Positions 53,901 through 62,441 of a stretch of 64,000 nucleotides of DNA are shown piece by piece. The notes beneath the pieces are model-generated. The model searched no databases and had not been told where the DNA came from. It worked only from the letters and a program-made list of their open reading frames with translations. The position numbers and the translations under genes are program-made. Origin of the DNA: Pseudidiomarina sp. CB1 (GTDB lineage: Bacteria; Pseudomonadota; Gammaproteobacteria; Enterobacterales; Alteromonadaceae); assembly GCF_024752025.1 (NCBI RefSeq), contig NZ_JANTPU010000001.1:1302001-1366000 (forward strand), given 5' to 3'. How positions within the stretch are numbered: the stretch's first letter is position 1; every line of letters starts with the position of its first letter.

Positions 53901-56489
53901 TTAAGCAACTTCAATGGTCGGAATAATGTTCTGCTTCGCAGCATCTTCTGCCGCACGGAAGTCCGCCATTTGGTCGAAGTTCAAGTATTTATAAACTTCG
54001 CCCGCCATCGAGTTGATGTCGGCTGCGTATTCCATGTATTCCGCAGGTGTTGGCAGCTTGCCTAAAATCGCGCCGACTGCAGCAAGTTCTGCTGAGGTCA
54101 GGTAAACATTGGCACCATCACCTAAACGGTTGGGGAAGTTACGCGTCGACGTCGACAATACGGTCGCGCCAGCTTCAACTCGTGCTTGGTTACCCATACA
54201 CAATGAACAACCTGGCATTTCGGTACGCACGCCGTTGTTCGCGTAGATGTTGTAGTAACCTTCTTCACGCAATTGCGCTTCGTCCATCTTCGTCGGTGGC
54301 GCAATCCACAAACGGGTATTCAGCTCGTCAGAGTTCTTCTCGAGCAGTTTACCTGCCGCACGGAAGTGACCGATGTTGGTCATGCACGAACCGATAAAGA
54401 CTTCGTCGACTTTATCGCCCGCGACTTCGCTCAAGAACTTCGCGTCGTCTGGGTCGTTCGGGCAGCACACGATCGGCTCTTTAATGTCAGCCAAATCGAT
54501 TTCAATCACTTCAGCGTACTCGGCATCAGCATCAGCACGCATCAGTGATGGGTTGGCCAACCACTCTTCCATTTTACGCGCACGGCGCTCAAGGGTACGT
54601 GCATCGCCGTAACCTTCGTTGATCATCCAACGCAACATGGTGATGTTTGAACGCAAGTACTCTGCCACCGATTCTTCTGACAAGTTGATGGTACAACCCG
54701 CAGCTGAACGCTCGGCTGAAGCGTCAGAAAGTTCGAACGCTTGCTCAACGGTCAGATGATCAAGGCCTTCGATTTCAAGAATACGGCCCGAGAAGGCATT
54801 CTTCTTGCCACGCTTTTCAACGGTCAATAGGCCTTCTTTAATCGCGAACGCAGGAATCGCATGCACCAAGTCACGTAACGTGATACCTGGCTGCATTTCG
54901 CCTTTGAAACGTACCAGTACCGATTCCGGCATATCCAATGGCATAACGCCTGTAGCCGCTGCGAAAGCAACCAAACCTGAACCTGCTGGGAACGAGATCC
55001 CCAACGGGAAGCGCGTGTGCGAGTCACCGCCAGTACCAACGGTGTCTGGCAACAACATACGGTTCAACCAGCTGTGGATAATGCCGTCACCTGGACGCAA
55101 CGAAACACCGCCACGATTCATGATGAAGTCTGGCAGGGTGTGCTGCGTGTCGATGTCCACTGGCTTCGGATACGCCGCCGTGTGACAGAACGACTGCATG
55201 GTTAAGTCAGCCGTAAAGCCTAAACACGCCAAGTCTTTCAGTTCATCACGGGTCATTGGGCCGGTGGTGTCCTGTGAACCAACGGTGGTCATCTTCGGTT
55301 CACAGTAAGTGCCTGGACGGACACCTTCCATACCACAGGCTTTACCGACCATCTTCTGCGCCAAGGTGAAGCCTTTGCCAGAATCAACTGGCTGCTCAGG
55401 CTTCAAGAACAAGTCCGAAGGACCCATACCTAAAGCTTCGCGCGCTTTTTCCGTCAAACCACGACCGATGATCAGGTTGATACGACCGCCAGCACGCACT
55501 TCGTCAAGAATCACGCGTGATGCGTAGTCGTACTCAGCGATCACTTCGCCCGCTTCGTTTTCGATTTTACCCGCGTACGGATAAATGGTGATCACGTCAC
55601 CCATGTTCATTTTTTCAACGTCGGCTTCAAATACCAACGCGCCAGCGTCTTTCATGGTGTTGAAGAAGATCGGTGCAACTTTGCCACCAATACAGATACC
55701 GCCAGCACGCTTGTTTGGCGTACCTGGCATGTCTTCGCCGATGTACCACAACACTGAGTTGGTTGCTGACTTACGTGAAGAACCGGTGCCTACAACATCA
55801 CCAACGAAAGCTACTGGATGACCCTTTTCTTTCAATTCTTCGATTTGCTTAGCGGCGTCGGTAACACCTTCGCGCGGCATTTTGTACATTGCTTTGGCGT
55901 GCAGCGGAATGTCAGGGCGCGACCAAGCATCAGGTGCAGGAGACAAGTCGTCAGTGTTGGTCTCGCCAGTAACTTTAAATACGGTGGCTTTGATTTGCTC
56001 TGGCATTTCGTTGCGACCCGTGAACCATTCACCTGCCGCCCACGATTCCACAACTTCTTTCGCCAGCGCGTTGCCCGCTTTCATTTTTTCTTCAACGTCG
56101 TGGAAGGCGTCGAACATCAACAAGGTGTGCTTGAGTTCGTAGGCTGCTAGCTCGCCTAACTCGGCGTCGTCTAACAAATCAACCAAGGTCACGATGTTGT
56201 AGCCGCCGTGCATATTGCCTAGCAACTTCACCGCATCTTGCTTGCTGATCACCGGACAAGAAACTTCGCCCTTAACGATGGCTGATAAAAAGCCAGCTTT
56301 CACATAAGCTGCTTCATCAACGCCTGGAGGCACGCGCTCAGATAACAATTCAACCAAGAATTGCTCTTCGCCAGCCGGTGGGTTTTTCAATAATTCGACG
56401 AGATCAGCGACTTGCTCTGGAGTTAACGGCTTCGGTGGGATGCCTTCAGCAGCGCGCTCTTCAACATGCTTACGATAGTCTTGCAGCAC
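53901..56489 (-). CDS. acnB: Aconitate hydratase B
   Basis: TCA-cycle [4Fe-4S] enzyme converting citrate to isocitrate; apo-AcnB binds mRNA in enterobacteria. The start is a GTG at 56489 with AGAGGT upstream, giving (M)[15 protein letters not shown], close to E. coli AcnB. The HEAT-like and swivel domains are N-terminal. Cluster cysteines lie in [12 protein letters not shown] and [10 protein letters not shown]. 862 residues, full length. Needs the Isc system encoded at the left end; ArcA commonly represses it. Confidence 0.98.
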   Translation of the reverse strand: MLQDYRKHVEERAAEGIPPKPLTPEQVADLVELLKNPPAGEEQFLVELLSERVPPGVDEAAYVKAGFLSAIVKGEVSCPVISKQDAVKLLGNMHGGYNIVTLVDLLDDAELGELAAYELKHTLLMFDAFHDVEEKMKAGNALAKEVVESWAAGEWFTGRNEMPEQIKATVFKVTGETNTDDLSPAPDAWSRPDIPLHAKAMYKMPREGVTDAAKQIEELKEKGHPVAFVGDVVGTGSSRKSATNSVLWYIGEDMPGTPNKRAGGICIGGKVAPIFFNTMKDAGALVFEADVEKMNMGDVITIYPYAGKIENEAGEVIAEYDYASRVILDEVRAGGRINLIIGRGLTEKAREALGMGPSDLFLKPEQPVDSGKGFTLAQKMVGKACGMEGVRPGTYCEPKMTTVGSQDTTGPMTRDELKDLACLGFTADLTMQSFCHTAAYPKPVDIDTQHTLPDFIMNRGGVSLRPGDGIIHSWLNRMLLPDTVGTGGDSHTRFPLGISFPAGSGLVAFAAATGVMPLDMPESVLVRFKGEMQPGITLRDLVHAIPAFAIKEGLLTVEKRGKKNAFSGRILEIEGLDHLTVEQAFELSDASAERSAAGCTINLSEESVAEYLRSNITMLRWMINEGYGDARTLERRARKMEEWLANPSLMRADADAEYAEVIEIDLADIKEPIVCCPNDPDDAKFLSEVAGDKVDEVFIGSCMTNIGHFRAAGKLLEKNSDELNTRLWIAPPTKMDEAQLREEGYYNIYANNGVRTEMPGCSLCMGNQARVEAGATVLSTSTRNFPNRLGDGANVYLTSAELAAVGAILGKLPTPAEYMEYAADINSMAGEVYKYLNFDQMADFRAAEDAAKQNIIPTIEVA

Positions 56490-56626
56490 AGATTACCTCT
56501 ACTTTGCTATGCGAGTGAAACTTGGGGGTGTTAATTTTGGGCGCAATTATAGGGGTTTTGCCGGGCAATTAAAATTCATACAGCGACATAAAGCATAATC
56601 TTTGGCATAAACACCATGAATATTCT

Positions 56627-56649
56627 GTACCCCGTGGTTCTACCACGGG
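56627..56649 (+). repeat. Single REP arm
   Basis: GTAC foot and CCCGTGGT/ACCACGGG stem, without a partner arm or core. It lies in the 264-bp divergent gap between acnB and the small secreted protein; nothing else was recognised in that gap apart from a GGGGGA ribosome site before 56754. Confidence 0.85.
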
Positions 56650-56753
56650 TGACACATCTGGTTACACTTGGTGACGAAAAAAGATGCAGCTGACATAAAC
56701 CTTTCACACTTCGCGGCTATCTTAATAGGTAGGTCAAACGGGGGGACCTAACT

Positions 56754-57149
56754 ATGAAAACACTCACCAACAAAGTAGTAAAAACCTTATGTACCGCTGC
56801 TCTAGTGTTCGGCTTTAGCGCCAGCGCTATGGCAAATACCGCGAGCGAGCAAGATGCGCCACGTCAACCAACAGTGAAAGCGCAACAAGTGTATAAGTAC
56901 ACTTACCAAGTAGAAAATTTTGCTGGCAGTATCGCGCAGGATATTCAAATCATGCAAGACGATCTGATGGCCGACCTTATTGTCAGTCGTGACGCCGATG
57001 TCGCCGCGGCACTGGCTCGCACCGGAGTCGAGTTGCAAGGCTATGCGCTGCTCGCTAGCGCCAGCGAAGCGACAAAGAAAGTGAGCTCGTGGGGTGTCGA
57101 CGCCATCACCACGTTGTTGCCAAGCTTCAAAGCACGCGCGTATTTGTAA
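56754..57149 (+). CDS. Small secreted protein, unknown
   Basis: 131 residues with a signal peptide (MKTLTNKVVKTLCTAALVFG, cleaved near AMA-NTA). The mature protein has no cysteines; it contains VYKYTYQVENFAGSIAQDIQ and a C-terminal helical part (VAAALARTGVELQGYALLAS). I do not recognise a family. A GGGGGA ribosome site supports the start. Its 3' end overlaps the convergent LysR gene by 23 bp. Confidence 0.75.
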   Translation: MKTLTNKVVKTLCTAALVFGFSASAMANTASEQDAPRQPTVKAQQVYKYTYQVENFAGSIAQDIQIMQDDLMADLIVSRDADVAAALARTGVELQGYALLASASEATKKVSSWGVDAITTLLPSFKARAYL

Positions 57150-58035
57150 GCGAGGCGTCACTGAAATGGCGCCAAATAAGCTCTTCCGCTGGACCGGCAA
57201 TACGTTCAGCGGAGCGGACAAGGTGAACTTCTAAGTTCACATGGGTCATAAAGCCCGGAATATCGATGCGTTCAAGCGCATGGCGTTGTAGTGCGTCACC
57301 AACCAAGTCGCCGGGAATGATGCCCCAGCCCATGCCTGCCAGCAATAACTCGCGTTGCGTAATCGAATCATTCACGCGAATCCGTTGCTGGCCCGGCATG
57401 CGCATAATTTTATCCAGATCAATACCGATGTCTTGATCCTGCGGGATCAGCATGGGCATTTCCAACAGGTCATGGCGCTGCAAGTCAGTTAGCGCGAGCC
57501 CTTTTAGGAGCGCCGGAGCGCACACCACTAACAGTTCAAAAGGCCGTACGCGGACCGTTTCAAAGTCGCCATGCTGACGAAAAATTGGCAACCACGGACA
57601 CAATGCTAGCTCTGCCTCACCTTCGCGAATACGGCGCAAGGCGCGCAACTGCGAATCGCCGCTAAGCAGTAATTCGGTTGCAGGGTAAGCCTCCTGCACC
57701 TTTTTCATCGCGTCAAACAGCACCGACGGCGCACAGGTATAGTCGTAGGTGATCCGTAGTTGCGGTTCGGCGCCCGTTTGCAATTGCGCGGCCAAGGAAT
57801 GCAAGCGTTGCTGTTGCTTCACCACCTCGCGCGCTTGGCGCAGAAACTGTCGCCCGCGTGGCGATAACGTCAGGCGATAGCCACTGCGGTCAAACAGCGG
57901 AAACCCGACATCATCCTCAAGGTTCTTCAACGCCATACTGACGGCCGCTTGGGTACGGTGCATGCGTTCGGAAACACCTTGGACGGACCCGGTTTCGGCG
58001 AGTAATACCAGCATTTCTAACTGACTTAGTTTCAT
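57127..58035 (-). CDS. LysR-family transcriptional regulator
   Basis: 302 residues from the ATG at 58035 (MKLSQLEMLVLLAETGSVQG). The helix-turn-helix is at 15-45 (VQGVSERMHRTQAAVSMALK) and the co-inducer domain follows from about 90. A longer frame reaching 58167 would translate REP copy 12 and is rejected. It is divergent from the RND adaptor-pump operon across 247 bp, so by LysR precedent it is a candidate regulator of that operon. The inducer is unknown. Confidence 0.92.
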   Translation of the reverse strand: MKLSQLEMLVLLAETGSVQGVSERMHRTQAAVSMALKNLEDDVGFPLFDRSGYRLTLSPRGRQFLRQAREVVKQQQRLHSLAAQLQTGAEPQLRITYDYTCAPSVLFDAMKKVQEAYPATELLLSGDSQLRALRRIREGEAELALCPWLPIFRQHGDFETVRVRPFELLVVCAPALLKGLALTDLQRHDLLEMPMLIPQDQDIGIDLDKIMRMPGQQRIRVNDSITQRELLLAGMGWGIIPGDLVGDALQRHALERIDIPGFMTHVNLEVHLVRSAERIAGPAEELIWRHFSDASLTNTRVL

Positions 58036-58077
58036 GGTTATTCCCGAGGGCGTTGTTTGCTGTTCGTTGTTGTTTGG

Positions 58078-58165
58078 GTAGCCCGTGGTTCTACCACGGG
58101 GGATGCCGAATTGAACGGGCATGGTTGAAACGTCAGGTGTGACCCGTGGTAGAACCACGGGGTAC
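58078..58165 (-). repeat. REP doublet copy 12, core in minus orientation
   Basis: 88 bp with a GTAG left foot and a GGTAC right foot; stems CCCGTGGT/ACCACGGG. The core on the minus strand is CCTGACGTTTCAACCATG and CGTTCAATTCGG. It occupies the lysR/RND divergent regulatory gap. TTGCTGTTCGTTGTTG-type sequence flanks its left side. Confidence 0.9.
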
Positions 58166-58282
58166 AAACCTATTAAACGTTTCTTATGCTCTTTTTAATT
58201 TTTATTCAGTATTACTTTACATTTTTACCCGCTAAACTTACAAGCATTGAATTTCATCGCTCAACCAATGAAGGGGAAGCTC

Positions 58283-59362
58283 ATGGTCCGTAGCTTATTA
58301 ATGTTGCTCAGCGCGCTCGCGCTGACAGCTTGTAGCGAAGCACCCGCGCAGCAGGAAGCTGCAACAACGGTGCAACCGGTCAAATTATTCACGGTCGGCA
58401 GCAACGATAGCGAGCGCTTTCGCGAATTTCCCGCCGTCATCGAAGCCGCCCAAGTGGCACAGGTGGCGTTCCGCGTAGCGGGCGAAATTACCGAATTCCC
58501 AGGGCAACCTGGGGTACAAGTGAAGCAAGGCGATTTGATCGCTAAACTCGATCCGACCGACTATCAACTGGTGGTTGATCAAGCCCAAGCACGCTATGAA
58601 CTGGCCAACGCGCAATTCCAACGCACCAAGAACCTTGTCGATGAAGGCGTGATCTCCCCGCAGCAGTTTGATGAAGTCAAAGCCAACCTCGAGGTATCGC
58701 GAGCGAATCTTGAAACCGCCAAAACCAATCTTAACTACACTGAATTACGCGCCCCTTTCGCTGGTACCATCGCTCATATTTTCGTCGAGAAACATGAAAC
58801 CGTGCAGCCGCAACGCCCTATCGCCACCTTGCAAATGGACGATGCCATCGACATTAGCATCAATGTGCCCGAACAGCTGTTTGCAAGGGTTCAACGCCGC
58901 ACCGACTATCAACCAGAAGTACGTTTTACCGCGCAACCGGAACGCACTTATAAGGCCCAACTGAAAGAGTGGGACTCCACCGCTGATCCTGCGACCAACA
59001 CGTACAAAGTCGTATTCACCATGCCGACGCCGCAAGACTTTAATGTCTTACCCGGTATGTCAGCTGTTGTGCGCGTCGATTCCGCGGCGGTTTCAAACGC
59101 GCCAGCACAGGGCGTCTATGTCCCCACCAGTGCAGTGTTTTCGGAACTCACTGAATCCCAACAAGCGCAACCCAAAGTGTGGGTGTACGATGCCGAACGT
59201 CAGCAGGTGCAACAACGTAGCATCACCACCGGTAGCGTCACCGGTAGCTCCATTGAAGTGATTGACGGCTTACGCGAAGGCGAACAAATTGTCGTCGCTG
59301 GGGTGCATGCCCTGCAGAACGGTCAAAAAGTTCGCCCTTGGGTGAAGGAGCGAGGTCTGTAA
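58283..59362 (+). CDS. RND efflux periplasmic adaptor lipoprotein
   Basis: 359 residues. The ATG at 58283 has AAGGGG 6 nt upstream and a lipobox LTAC (MVRSLLMLLSALALTAC). Barrel-sandwich halves are VAFRVAGEITEFPGQPGVQV with GDLIAKLDPTDY, and LNYTELRAPFAGTIAHIFVE; a helical hairpin (AQARYELANAQFQRTKNLVD) lies between. It bridges the inner-membrane pump to an outer-membrane channel that is not in the window. Its stop overlaps the pump start (TAATG). Confidence 0.94.
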   Translation: MVRSLLMLLSALALTACSEAPAQQEAATTVQPVKLFTVGSNDSERFREFPAVIEAAQVAQVAFRVAGEITEFPGQPGVQVKQGDLIAKLDPTDYQLVVDQAQARYELANAQFQRTKNLVDEGVISPQQFDEVKANLEVSRANLETAKTNLNYTELRAPFAGTIAHIFVEKHETVQPQRPIATLQMDDAIDISINVPEQLFARVQRRTDYQPEVRFTAQPERTYKAQLKEWDSTADPATNTYKVVFTMPTPQDFNVLPGMSAVVRVDSAAVSNAPAQGVYVPTSAVFSELTESQQAQPKVWVYDAERQQVQQRSITTGSVTGSSIEVIDGLREGEQIVVAGVHALQNGQKVRPWVKERGL

Positions 59363-62300
59363 TGGATATCGCACGTTTTAGTATTCGGCGCAGCACCACC
59401 AGTTGGATGTTGTTGCTTCTGCTGTTCATTGGCGGTGTGTTAGCACTTACCAACATTGGTCGCCTCGAAGATCCAGAGTTTACCCTGAAAAAAGCAATGG
59501 TCATTACCACCTACCCCGGCGCTACTGCACAACAGGTTGAAGAAGAGGTCACCTACCGCCTCGAAAATGCCATTCAAGAACTGGGGAACATCGATCACGT
59601 CAGCTCGATTTCGAAACCTGGCTTGAGCCAAATTACCGTGGATATGAAGACCACCTTGCGCGCTGATGACATGCCGCAAATTTGGGATGAGCTACGCCGT
59701 AAAGTGAATGACGTGACGCGCCGGTTGCCGCCGGGCGCTGGACAGCCGATGGTGCGCGATGATTTCGCCGACGTCTATGGCATCATGCTGGCGATTACTG
59801 GCGCTGGCTACAACTACGATGACATCAAAGACTACACGGACTTTTTGCGCCGCGAATTGGTGCTGGTCGACGGTGTTGGCAAAGTCACCGTAGCTGGCGA
59901 ACAACAAGAACAAGTTATTGTTGAGATCTCGCGCAATAAGCTGGCGAATTTTGGCATTGCCCCGCAACAGGTCATCAACTTGCTGCAAACCCAAAATGCC
60001 GTTAGCGATGCTGGCCGCGTGCTCAGCGGTGGCGAGCGTATTCGCCTACACACCACTGGCGAGTTTGATAAGGTCGAAGACCTCGCCAACCTGATGATCA
60101 GCAATCCCGGCGCCAACGAACGCATTCTCTTGAAAGACGTGGCGACCGTCGCCCGCGATTACCAAGAGATCCCAGGCCACTTGGTACGTTTTAATGGCGA
60201 GCCTTCGCTATGGCTGGGCATTTCATTTGCTCCCGATGTGAACGTGGTTGAAGTTGGCCAGCGCGTCGAACACCGCCTGCAAGAGCTCAAATACGCACAA
60301 CCGGTCGGTATGCAATGGGATTACATCTACAACCAGCCGGCGGAAGTCGACGCATCGGTGCAAAACTTCCTGCTGAACTTGGCCGAAGCGGTGGCAATTG
60401 TCGTCGTCGCCCTGCTGTTGACCATGGGCTTACGCAGCGGCGTGCTGATTGGCGGTGTTTTGCTCATTACCGTACTCGGCAGCTTTATATTTATGTATTT
60501 ACTCGATATTCAGCTACAACGGGTATCGCTCGGCGCGTTGATCATTGCATTAGGGATGCTGGTCGATAACGCCATTGTCATTGCCGAAGGTATGTTGGTC
60601 GGTGTGCGACGTGGATTGTCGCGCATCCAAGCCGCCAGCGTCATTGTGCAACAAAACATCTGGCCGCTGTTAGGTGCCACCGCAGTTGCGGTCATCGCCT
60701 TTGCGCCCATCGGCTTATCCAAAGATGCCAGTGGCGAGTATGCGAACTCATTATTCTGGGTGCTGTTTATCTCGTTGTTGTTGAGCTGGTTCACCGCGAT
60801 TACGCTTACCCCGTTTTTAGGTAATATTCTCTACCGCCGCGATGCCCGCGCACGGAGTGCCAAAGAGCAACCTGAAGATGACGATCACGTCTATCAACAC
60901 TGGGTATTTCGTGGCTATCGACGTTTTCTGCATGTTTTTCTTAACTGGCGTAAGACCACCATGCTGGCCATGCTCGCCCTGCTAGTTTTAGCTGGCGTCG
61001 GCTTTACCACCATCAAGCAATCGTTCTTTCCGCCTTCGACAACACCGATGCTGTTTGTTGACGTATGGTATCCACAAGGCACGGATATTCGGAGCACGGC
61101 AGAGCAAGTCGCCGAGCTGGAAGACTACCTAAAACAGCAACACCCTGAACTCACTTATGTCGCCAGTACCATCGGTCAAGGTGCGCCGCGGTTTACCCTC
61201 ACCTACATGGTCGAAAAGTCCTACGAAAGTTACGCCCAATTGATTTTACGTGCCGACAACAATGAGCAACTGCGGCAAATCGATCAGGCCCTCACGGACT
61301 ACATCCAACAGCAGCAGCCCGACGTCGAATTTAAAATGAAGCCGGTCGAAATGGGGCCGTCGCAGACAGCAAAAATCGAAGCCCGCTTTAGTGGCCCCGA
61401 TCCGCAAGTGCTGCATCAATTGGCCGCACAGGCCGAAGCCATCATGACGCAAGACAAAGGAGTGTATAACCTCCGCAACGATTGGCGACAACGGACCAAA
61501 GTATTACAACCGGAGTTTAATGAGGCTGCGGCGCGGCGCCTCGGCATCACCAAAGCCGATGTGAATGATGTTCTGAAGCGCAACTTTAGTGGACAAACGG
61601 TTGGGGTGTTCCGCGATGGCACGGAGCTATTACCTATCGTGGTGCAAGCCCCACTTGAAGAACGCCGCGAAATTGCCGATTGGCACGAATTGCAGGTGTA
61701 TTCGCAAGCCTTACAGCGCACGATTCCACTCGCACAAGTGGTCAACGACATGCAGCTCGTCGCTGAAGACCATCTTATTTTGCGCCGTGATCGTAAGCGA
61801 ACCCTCACGGTGATGGCGGATCACGATATCTTTGGCGAAGAAACCGCGGCGATGGTGCTGGAACGTATTCGTCCAGAAATTGAAGCGATTCCCCTACCGA
61901 CCGGCTACCAACTTGAATGGGGCGGCGAGTTCGAGGCGTCGAAAAAAGCCACCGGCGCCATTTTCCAAGCGCTACCTTTTGCCTTCGTCGTGATGTTCAT
62001 TATCACCGTGCTATTGTTTAGCTCGATTCGTCAGGCAGGCGTGCTGTGGACCACCGTACCGTTAAGCATTATCGGGGTAACCCTCGGCTTAGCGTTAACC
62101 GGACAGCCTTTTGGTTTCATGGCCTTACTTGGCTTCTTAAGTCTAAGCGGCATGTTGATCAAAAACGGCGTGGTATTGCTCGAACAAATTCGCGTTGAAC
62201 TTGCCGCCGGTAAGCCCGCGCTGCAAGCATTAGAAGACGCAGCCGTAAGCCGTGTGCGGCCAGTTATGATGGCAGCGGTAACCACCATTGTCGGTATGAT

Positions 62301-62439
62301 CCCGCTGCTATTTGATGACTTTTTTGTCAGTATGGCGGTGGTCATCATGTTCGGCCTTGGCTTTGCCACCTTGCTGACACTCGTGGTCGTGCCGGTGATG
62401 TACGCGCTGGTCATGCGCGTACCTCACCACAAAGCCTAA
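59362..62439 (+). CDS. RND efflux pump inner-membrane transporter
   Basis: 1025 residues, twelve predicted helices in two halves with large periplasmic loops. N-terminal MDIARFSIRRSTTSWMLLLL, GNIDHVSSISKPGLSQITVD, the TM4 proton-relay region GMLVDNAIVIAEGM, and the C-terminal GFLSLSGMLIKNGVVLLEQI and RPVMMAAVTTIVGMIPLLFD. The single rather than double Asp in TM4 and the overall pattern fit the AcrB-related family with an unspecific or lipid/solvent substrate; the cargo is unknown. Co-transcribed with the adaptor. Confidence 0.94.
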   Translation: MDIARFSIRRSTTSWMLLLLLFIGGVLALTNIGRLEDPEFTLKKAMVITTYPGATAQQVEEEVTYRLENAIQELGNIDHVSSISKPGLSQITVDMKTTLRADDMPQIWDELRRKVNDVTRRLPPGAGQPMVRDDFADVYGIMLAITGAGYNYDDIKDYTDFLRRELVLVDGVGKVTVAGEQQEQVIVEISRNKLANFGIAPQQVINLLQTQNAVSDAGRVLSGGERIRLHTTGEFDKVEDLANLMISNPGANERILLKDVATVARDYQEIPGHLVRFNGEPSLWLGISFAPDVNVVEVGQRVEHRLQELKYAQPVGMQWDYIYNQPAEVDASVQNFLLNLAEAVAIVVVALLLTMGLRSGVLIGGVLLITVLGSFIFMYLLDIQLQRVSLGALIIALGMLVDNAIVIAEGMLVGVRRGLSRIQAASVIVQQNIWPLLGATAVAVIAFAPIGLSKDASGEYANSLFWVLFISLLLSWFTAITLTPFLGNILYRRDARARSAKEQPEDDDHVYQHWVFRGYRRFLHVFLNWRKTTMLAMLALLVLAGVGFTTIKQSFFPPSTTPMLFVDVWYPQGTDIRSTAEQVAELEDYLKQQHPELTYVASTIGQGAPRFTLTYMVEKSYESYAQLILRADNNEQLRQIDQALTDYIQQQQPDVEFKMKPVEMGPSQTAKIEARFSGPDPQVLHQLAAQAEAIMTQDKGVYNLRNDWRQRTKVLQPEFNEAAARRLGITKADVNDVLKRNFSGQTVGVFRDGTELLPIVVQAPLEERREIADWHELQVYSQALQRTIPLAQVVNDMQLVAEDHLILRRDRKRTLTVMADHDIFGEETAAMVLERIRPEIEAIPLPTGYQLEWGGEFEASKKATGAIFQALPFAFVVMFIITVLLFSSIRQAGVLWTTVPLSIIGVTLGLALTGQPFGFMALLGFLSLSGMLIKNGVVLLEQIRVELAAGKPALQALEDAAVSRVRPVMMAAVTTIVGMIPLLFDDFFVSMAVVIMFGLGFATLLTLVVVPVMYALVMRVPHHKA

Positions 62440-62441
62440 AC

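Noticed and set aside
53901..56489. Several plus-strand frames of 60-126 codons within acnB
   Set aside because: All are shadows of acnB codon bias with no independent support.
58036..58167. N-terminal extension of the LysR protein
   Set aside because: The extra 44 codons translate REP copy 12 and its flank; the family start is the ATG at 58035.
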